Below are positions 8,112 through 12,165 of a stretch of DNA of 12,165 nt, piece after piece (within the stretch, counting starts at the first letter, position 1; each line of letters starts with the position of its first letter). This DNA is from Bacteroidales bacterium UBA5219. Lineage in GTDB: Bacteria; Bacteroidota; Bacteroidia; Bacteroidales; ML635J-15. The notes beneath the pieces are model-generated. The model was given only the letters and a program-made list of their open reading frames with translations, did no database searches and was not told the origin of the DNA. The position numbers and the translations under genes were made by a program. The stretch is taken from assembly GCA_002412425.1 (NCBI GenBank), contig DHVB01000043.1, positions 1-12,165 on the forward strand. The letters run 5' to 3'.

Positions 8112-9216
8112 ACTCTAAAATCTTATCTGCAAAGACTTCCCAGCTTAATTCTTGTTTAAGTTTTTTAATGTTTTCAACAAAGCCTTCTTGCTTATAATCT
8201 TCAAAATATGATTTAATGCTTTTAGCTAAGCAGTTTGCATTTGGAAGTTCGCAAATTAATCCAGTTTTTTCATGAGAAATAATTTCTGCCAATCCTCCAA
8301 CATCTGTTGCTATCATTGGTGTTTCAAAATGAAATGAAATTCCTGTTATTCCGCTTTGGGTAGCCGATTTATATGGTAAAACACAAATGTCGCTGGCTGA
8401 AAAATATGTACTTACTTCATTGTCTGAAATATATTTTATATGCTTATGGATATTTTCTTTGTTTGGATTTTTATTGATTAATTCATCGTATTTTGAAAAA
8501 TTTCCATAAACTTCGCCAGCAATAAGCAACTGATATGACTTATCAAGTTCTCCAAAACTTTCTATTAAAATATCCAAACCTTTATAATCACGAATAAAAC
8601 CGAAAAATAATAAAGTCTTTTTATTTGGTTCTATTCCTAATGTTTCTTTAGCTTTTGTTTTGTCTTGAATATCTCCAAAATGATTATAAAGCGGATGTGG
8701 CAATAATTCACATTTTGCTTCTGGTAAAAATGTTAGCAAGTCGTTTTTTACTTTTTCAGACATTGCAATAAAAGCATGGTTTTTTTTCAAAAAATATCTT
8801 GTGAAAGCAGAATCAAAAAACTTTTTTTCGTGAGGAATAACATTATCTAAAATTGTAAGAACTTTAGTGTCTTTATTCATTTTTCCAGCAACAAAACCTA
8901 AAGACGGACCAAAATACGACATCCAATATTTCATTATAAGTAAATCTGGATTTGTTTTTCGGATTTTTTTTGCAGCCGAACACCAAGTGAATGGATTTGC
9001 AGTACTTAAAATTCTTTGAGAGTCAATTTTGTCAACAATATCATTTTCTTGTACAAATTGTGTTTCGCCAGGAAATAAAAATTGTGGATATTGTGTGGTA
9101 AATGTAAAAGCCTGAGTAGTATGACCTGCTTTTTCGAATTCTCTAAAAAGCGAAGCATTAAACTGTGCAATTCCGCCTCTAAATGGATAAAAGGTTGATA
9201 AATAAGCTATTCGCAT
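8095..9216 (-). CDS. GT4-like (GT-B fold) glycosyltransferase
   Basis: This 373-residue protein is a probable retaining glycosyltransferase acting at the cytoplasmic face of the inner membrane. The N-terminal Rossmann half begins MRIAYLSTFYPFRGGIAQFN, the glycine-rich acceptor-side loop of GT4 enzymes. The C-terminal half has LLFFGFIRDYKGLDIL (~202-217), a usual Glycos_transf_1 signature, then SDICVLPYKSATQSGI (~274-289) and ETPMIATDVGGLAEI (~297-311), the nucleotide-sugar binding region. It has neither signal peptide nor membrane span. Its ATG shares one base with the TAA of the upstream GT9 gene (TAATG), so the two are probably translationally coupled and act on the same glycan. Donor sugar and acceptor cannot be told from sequence. 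Confidence 0.88.
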   Translation of the reverse strand: MRIAYLSTFYPFRGGIAQFNASLFREFEKAGHTTQAFTFTTQYPQFLFPGETQFVQENDIVDKIDSQRILSTANPFTWCSAAKKIRKTNPDLLIMKYWMSYFGPSLGFVAGKMNKDTKVLTILDNVIPHEKKFFDSAFTRYFLKKNHAFIAMSEKVKNDLLTFLPEAKCELLPHPLYNHFGDIQDKTKAKETLGIEPNKKTLLFFGFIRDYKGLDILIESFGELDKSYQLLIAGEVYGNFSKYDELINKNPNKENIHKHIKYISDNEVSTYFSASDICVLPYKSATQSGITGISFHFETPMIATDVGGLAEIISHEKTGLICELPNANCLAKSIKSYFEDYKQEGFVENIKKLKQELSWEVFADKILEFCKTF

Positions 9217-10310
9217 TATATTTTTTTAAGTTTTAAAATTTCTTTCAATAAAGTTTCAGGTTTTACATCGTACATACACGAAGTTTCTCTTTTGCATTTA
9301 TTGCCATAAAAGCAATCGCAGCCAGATTCTGGCTCTACAATTACTCCTCTATTGTAAAGATAAAATTCATGTTTATTGAAAATATTATTCATTAAAACCA
9401 TCTTCTTTTGCAAAGCAGTTGCAATGTGCATCATCATCGAAACTTGTGTAACAATAATTTCGCAGGCAGAGCTTATAGCAAAAAATTCTTCTAAAGAAAA
9501 AGTGCCAGGATAATATGCACCAGTTTTGTCTGCAAATCTGCTATTTTTTTCGTTTTCTTGAGGACCGCCCAAAATAATTGGATAAAAATCATTTTTCAAA
9601 AGTAGGTTTATCAAAGAAATCCAATGTTCTTCAGGTAAAAGTCGTGTTGCCCAACGATTTCCAACACCAGTATTTAAACCTACAATAGTTTTTCCTTTGC
9701 TTTTTTCTTTGATTTTTGCTTGCCATTGTTCAGCTAAATTTTTGTTGTAATTTAATAAATAAGGCTCGTCATTAAACTGCAAATGGCAGATTTCAAAAAT
9801 TTCGTCTAAATAGTGTTTTTTGTTTTTTTGTGAATAATGGTCAAAAAATCCTGTAATTAATTTATGTTCAGCTGCTTGTGTGGCTGCATCTATATGATTG
9901 TCTTTCCAAATAAAACCATATTTTTCTTTAGCTTCTACTTTTTGCAATAAAATACAAGCCTCGTCTTCTTTATCAAGGTTTATTGCAATGTCGTATTTTT
10001 TATTTTGAATTATAAAAATTGAACTTTCATTCCATTTTAAAATTTTGTCAATTTTATCTTTTGGCAAAACTTCTGGGGAAAGCGTTAACCAAGTAATATG
10101 ACAATCGGGATAAAGTTCGCGATATTTAACAACTAAAGGCGTAGTGCGAATAACATCGCCCATGGCTCCGAGTTTAATAATTAAAATTTTCTTACCGATT
10201 TTATCATAATATTTGCAGTTTAAGCAATCAACGCCATGTTTTTTGTTTGGCACACAAGGAATAGCACCGTCAAAATGTCTGCAATCGTATTTTATGTCTT
10301 TTAAATTCAT
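9216..10310 (-). CDS. GT9-like (heptosyltransferase family) glycosyltransferase with Cys clusters
   Basis: This 364-residue protein belongs to the ADP-heptose:LPS heptosyltransferase (GT9) superfamily. KILIIKLGAMGDVIRTTPL (41-59) is the family's N-terminal motif. Asp52 aligns with the proposed catalytic Asp13 of WaaC. VGLNTGVGNRWATRLLPEEHW marks the start of the donor-binding half, and MMMHIATAL corresponds to the HxA(x)AL helix. The usual D-(T/S)-G before that His is replaced (TQVSMMMH). A ~35-residue extension precedes the fold, with Cys at 10, 19, 29 and 32. A second group (Cys331, 333, 339, 345) lies near the C-terminus. It is first in a two-gene operon with the GT4 gene. A role in LPS, capsule or protein glycan synthesis is likely. 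True heptose transfer is not established. Confidence 0.85.
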   Translation of the reverse strand: MNLKDIKYDCRHFDGAIPCVPNKKHGVDCLNCKYYDKIGKKILIIKLGAMGDVIRTTPLVVKYRELYPDCHITWLTLSPEVLPKDKIDKILKWNESSIFIIQNKKYDIAINLDKEDEACILLQKVEAKEKYGFIWKDNHIDAATQAAEHKLITGFFDHYSQKNKKHYLDEIFEICHLQFNDEPYLLNYNKNLAEQWQAKIKEKSKGKTIVGLNTGVGNRWATRLLPEEHWISLINLLLKNDFYPIILGGPQENEKNSRFADKTGAYYPGTFSLEEFFAISSACEIIVTQVSMMMHIATALQKKMVLMNNIFNKHEFYLYNRGVIVEPESGCDCFYGNKCKRETSCMYDVKPETLLKEILKLKKI

Positions 10311-10332
10311 AAAAATTAAAATATTAATTTAA

Positions 10333-10340
10333 CAAAAGTA
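10333..10340 (-). promoter_or_regulatory. -7 element of the glycosyltransferase operon
   Basis: TACTTTTG on the minus strand (10340 to 10333) is a perfect TAnnTTTG box and is identical to the one before the DUF486 gene. Transcription would start about 17 bases before the ATG at 10310. The nearest TTTG upstream (10371 to 10368) is 27 bases away, longer than usual, so the -33 element is weak or shifted. Confidence 0.55.
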
Positions 10341-10348
10341 AGAAAAAC

Positions 10349-10373
10349 TTTTTGAATTTCTAATATTCAAAAA
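10349..10373. promoter_or_regulatory. Inverted repeat centred between the divergent promoters
   Basis: TTTTTGAAT (10349-10357) and ATTCAAAAA (10365-10373) form a perfect 9-bp inverted repeat around a 7-base spacer. Its centre (10361) coincides with the midpoint of the two divergent -7 boxes. It could be an operator for a dimeric regulator. It could equally be two symmetric -33-like TTTTTG elements arising from AT-rich sequence. Confidence 0.4.
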
Positions 10374-10380
10374 AAAACAT

Positions 10381-10388
10381 CATATTTG
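10381..10388 (+). promoter_or_regulatory. Probable -7 element of guaA
   Basis: CATATTTG differs from TAnnTTTG at one base and ends 20 bases before the guaA ATG. The nearest TTTG is at 10351-10354, 26 bases upstream, so the spacing is long. The predicted leader of about 15 bases is too short for a purine riboswitch, so none is called. Confidence 0.4.
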
Positions 10389-10408
10389 CATTACGAAAAA
10401 TAACGAAA

Positions 10409-11938
10409 ATGGCAGAGAAAATTTTAATTTTAGATTTTGGCTCGCAATATACTCAGTTGATAGCCCGCAGACTTAGAGATTTAAGCGTTTATTGCGAAAT
10501 TTATCCTTATAATAAAATTCCAGAACTCGATTCTACAATTAAAGGTGTGATTTTAAGCGGAAGTCCGTATTCGGTGAGAGATAAAGATGCTTTAATTCCT
10601 GATTTGAAAAATATTAAAGGGAAATTGCCTCTTTTGGGAATTTGTTACGGCGCTCAATATTTATCTCATTTTTATGGTGGCGAAGTTGCTTATTCAAACA
10701 CTCGCGAATATGGAAGAGCAAATCTAAAATTTGTTGACTCAAGCGATAAACTTTTTAAAGGCGTTGACCAACATTCTCAGGTTTGGATGTCGCATGGCGA
10801 TACTATTGTGAAAGTTCCAGATAATTACAAAATAATTGCTTCTACAAATGATGTGAAAGTTGCTGCATATAAAATTGCTGATGAGGCAACTTGGGGAATT
10901 CAATTTCATGCCGAAACTTCTCATTCTTTAGAAGGAAATAAAATTTTAGAAAATTTTGTTGTGGATATTTGTGGCTGTAAAAAAGACTGGACTTCGGCTT
11001 CGTTTATTGATGAAACAATTTCTGAATTAAAACAAAAAATAGGTAAAGATAAAGTTGTGCTTGGCTTGTCGGGCGGGGTTGATAGTACGGTTACTGGAGT
11101 TTTGCTAAACAAGGCAATAGGTTCTCAACTTACATGCGTTTTTGTTGATAACGGTTTGTTACGTAAAAATGAATTTGAAAAAGTGTTGGAATCGTACAAA
11201 GGCATGGGACTTAACGTGATTGGCGTTGATGCAAAACAAAGATTTTATAAGGAATTGGCTGGAGTAAAAGACCCTGAACAAAAACGCAAAATCATAGGCA
11301 AATTATTTATCGAAGTATTTGATGAAGAAGCTCATAAAATAGAAGATGTGGTTTGGTTGGGTCAAGGTACAATTTATCCTGATGTTATTGAGTCAGTTTC
11401 TGTAAAAGGTCCTTCTGTTACAATAAAATCTCATCATAATGTTGGTGGTTTGCCTGATTATATGAAATTGAAAATTGTTGAACCACTTCGCCTGTTATTT
11501 AAAGATGAGGTTAGAATTGTTGGAAAAGATTTGGGAATTTCTGATAGCTTGTTAGGTCGTCATCCTTTTCCTGGACCTGGTTTGGCAATTAGAATTTTGG
11601 GAGAAGTAACAGAAGAAAAAGTAAAAATTATTCAAAATGTTGATGATATTTTTATTTCAAGTTTAAAAGAATGGGGACTTTATGATAAAGTTTGGCAAGC
11701 AGGAGCGATTCTACTGCCTGTGCAGTCTGTTGGAGTAATGGGTGACGAAAGAACTTATGAAAATGTAGTAGCACTTCGCTCTGTAAACTCAATAGACGGA
11801 ATGACTGCCGACTGGGTTCATTTGCCTTACGAATTTTTAGCAAAAGTTTCAAACGATATTATTAATAAAGTAAGAGGCGTTAATAGAGTGGTGTATGACA
11901 TATCATCAAAACCGCCTGCAACAATAGAATGGGAATAA
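10409..11938 (+). CDS. guaA: GMP synthase (glutamine-hydrolysing)
   Basis: GuaA makes GMP from XMP, ATP and glutamine, the last step of guanine nucleotide synthesis, in the cytoplasm. The N-terminal class I glutamine amidotransferase domain (~4-190) starts ILDFGSQYTQLIARR. Its triad is Cys79 (GICYGAQ), His167 and Glu169 (QFHAE, where many homologues read HPE). The ATP-pyrophosphatase domain has the P-loop SGGVDS (221-226) and FVDNGLLRKNE. The C-terminal dimerisation domain shows HPFPGPGLAIRILGE and ends in VYDISSKPPATIEWE, the standard GuaA terminus. At 509 residues it is full length (the E. coli enzyme is 525). No Shine-Dalgarno is present. xseB starts 18 bases after its stop and is probably co-transcribed. 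Confidence 0.98.
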   Translation: MAEKILILDFGSQYTQLIARRLRDLSVYCEIYPYNKIPELDSTIKGVILSGSPYSVRDKDALIPDLKNIKGKLPLLGICYGAQYLSHFYGGEVAYSNTREYGRANLKFVDSSDKLFKGVDQHSQVWMSHGDTIVKVPDNYKIIASTNDVKVAAYKIADEATWGIQFHAETSHSLEGNKILENFVVDICGCKKDWTSASFIDETISELKQKIGKDKVVLGLSGGVDSTVTGVLLNKAIGSQLTCVFVDNGLLRKNEFEKVLESYKGMGLNVIGVDAKQRFYKELAGVKDPEQKRKIIGKLFIEVFDEEAHKIEDVVWLGQGTIYPDVIESVSVKGPSVTIKSHHNVGGLPDYMKLKIVEPLRLLFKDEVRIVGKDLGISDSLLGRHPFPGPGLAIRILGEVTEEKVKIIQNVDDIFISSLKEWGLYDKVWQAGAILLPVQSVGVMGDERTYENVVALRSVNSIDGMTADWVHLPYEFLAKVSNDIINKVRGVNRVVYDISSKPPATIEWE

Positions 11939-11956
11939 AATCAAAAATTTAAAACT

Positions 11957-12163
11957 ATGAGCGAAAAAGAATTTTCATACACAAAAGCAATGAACGAACT
12001 CGAAGAAATTTTAGCCGAAATCGAAACAGACGAGTTAGATTTAGATGTTTTGTCAAAAAAAGTTAAAAGAGCAACTTTTTTGATTAAAGAATGTAAATCA
12101 CGCTTGAGAAAAACAACTGACGAAATTAATGGCATACTTTCTGACTGGGAAAAAGATGAATAA
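11957..12163 (+). CDS. xseB: Exodeoxyribonuclease VII small subunit
   Basis: XseB is the small helical subunit that binds the large subunit XseA to form exonuclease VII, which degrades single-stranded DNA to oligonucleotides. The 68-residue length fits the family. The motif order also fits: FSYTKAMNELEEILAEIE, then a short LDLDVLSKKVKRA turn, and LIKECKSRL, where family members usually have a Cys followed by a basic coiled-coil-like helix. The protein is rich in Glu and Lys. The start at ATG 11957 has no competitor. It follows guaA by 18 bases on the same strand, so co-transcription is likely. xseA is not upstream as is common in other bacteria and must lie elsewhere, possibly just past the window edge. 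Confidence 0.87.
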   Translation: MSEKEFSYTKAMNELEEILAEIETDELDLDVLSKKVKRATFLIKECKSRLRKTTDEINGILSDWEKDE

Positions 12164-12165
12164 TT

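Noticed and set aside
10389..10408. Purine riboswitch in front of guaA
   Set aside because: The leader after the -7 box is only about 15-20 bases and has no stem-loop.
10739..11852. Three minus-strand ORFs inside guaA (10739-10924, 10921-11112, 11652-11852)
   Set aside because: All lie antisense to clearly coding GuaA motifs and have no signals of their own.
11941..12135. Minus-strand ORF opposite xseB
   Set aside because: Antisense to the XseB frame, which matches its family; the opposite frame has no recognisable content.

Overview
This AT-rich window comes from a member of the Bacteroidota. Three things support that. There is a giant SprB-type surface adhesin ending in a gliding-motility/type IX secretion (T9SS) type B C-terminal domain. 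Promoters follow the Bacteroidota pattern (TAnnTTTG at -7 with TTG/TTTG upstream), and starts lack Shine-Dalgarno sequences. A short lipoprotein carries an acidic stretch right after its lipobox cysteine. The genus cannot be fixed from this sequence alone.

Layout. Positions 39-7061 (+) hold one 2340-residue secreted adhesin: signal peptide, a PPC-like jelly-roll region, a choice-of-anchor L domain, Calx-beta-, Ig- and PKD-like domains, 21 SprB-type repeats and the T9SS sorting domain. A strong hairpin terminator follows. A small DUF486 membrane protein (7231-7596, +) has its own promoter. Facing it on the minus strand is a hypothetical lipoprotein (8062-7625). Its promoter lies in the 3' end of a two-gene glycosyltransferase operon: GT9-like (10310-9216), then GT4-like (9216-8095), overlapping by one base. 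A 98-bp divergent intergenic region separates that operon from guaA (10409-11938, +) and xseB (11957-12163, +), which probably form an operon.

How the genes fit together. The adhesin would be exported by T9SS machinery encoded elsewhere and act at the cell surface. The two glycosyltransferases probably act in sequence on a cell-surface glycan (LPS, capsule or glycoprotein), but donor and acceptor are unknown. guaA (GMP synthesis) and xseB (exonuclease VII small subunit) are housekeeping genes.

The most notable structure is inside the adhesin: an exact 597-bp, three-unit higher-order repeat present three times, in a core of compact, Trp-less SprB units flanked by canonical ones. Other points worth checking are two four-cysteine clusters at the ends of the GT9 protein, and an inverted repeat centred almost exactly between the two divergent -7 boxes upstream of guaA. 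I see no convincing evidence of a wholly new multi-gene system. There is no gene-free stretch longer than 300 bases, and no tRNA, rRNA, CRISPR array or insertion sequence was recognised.
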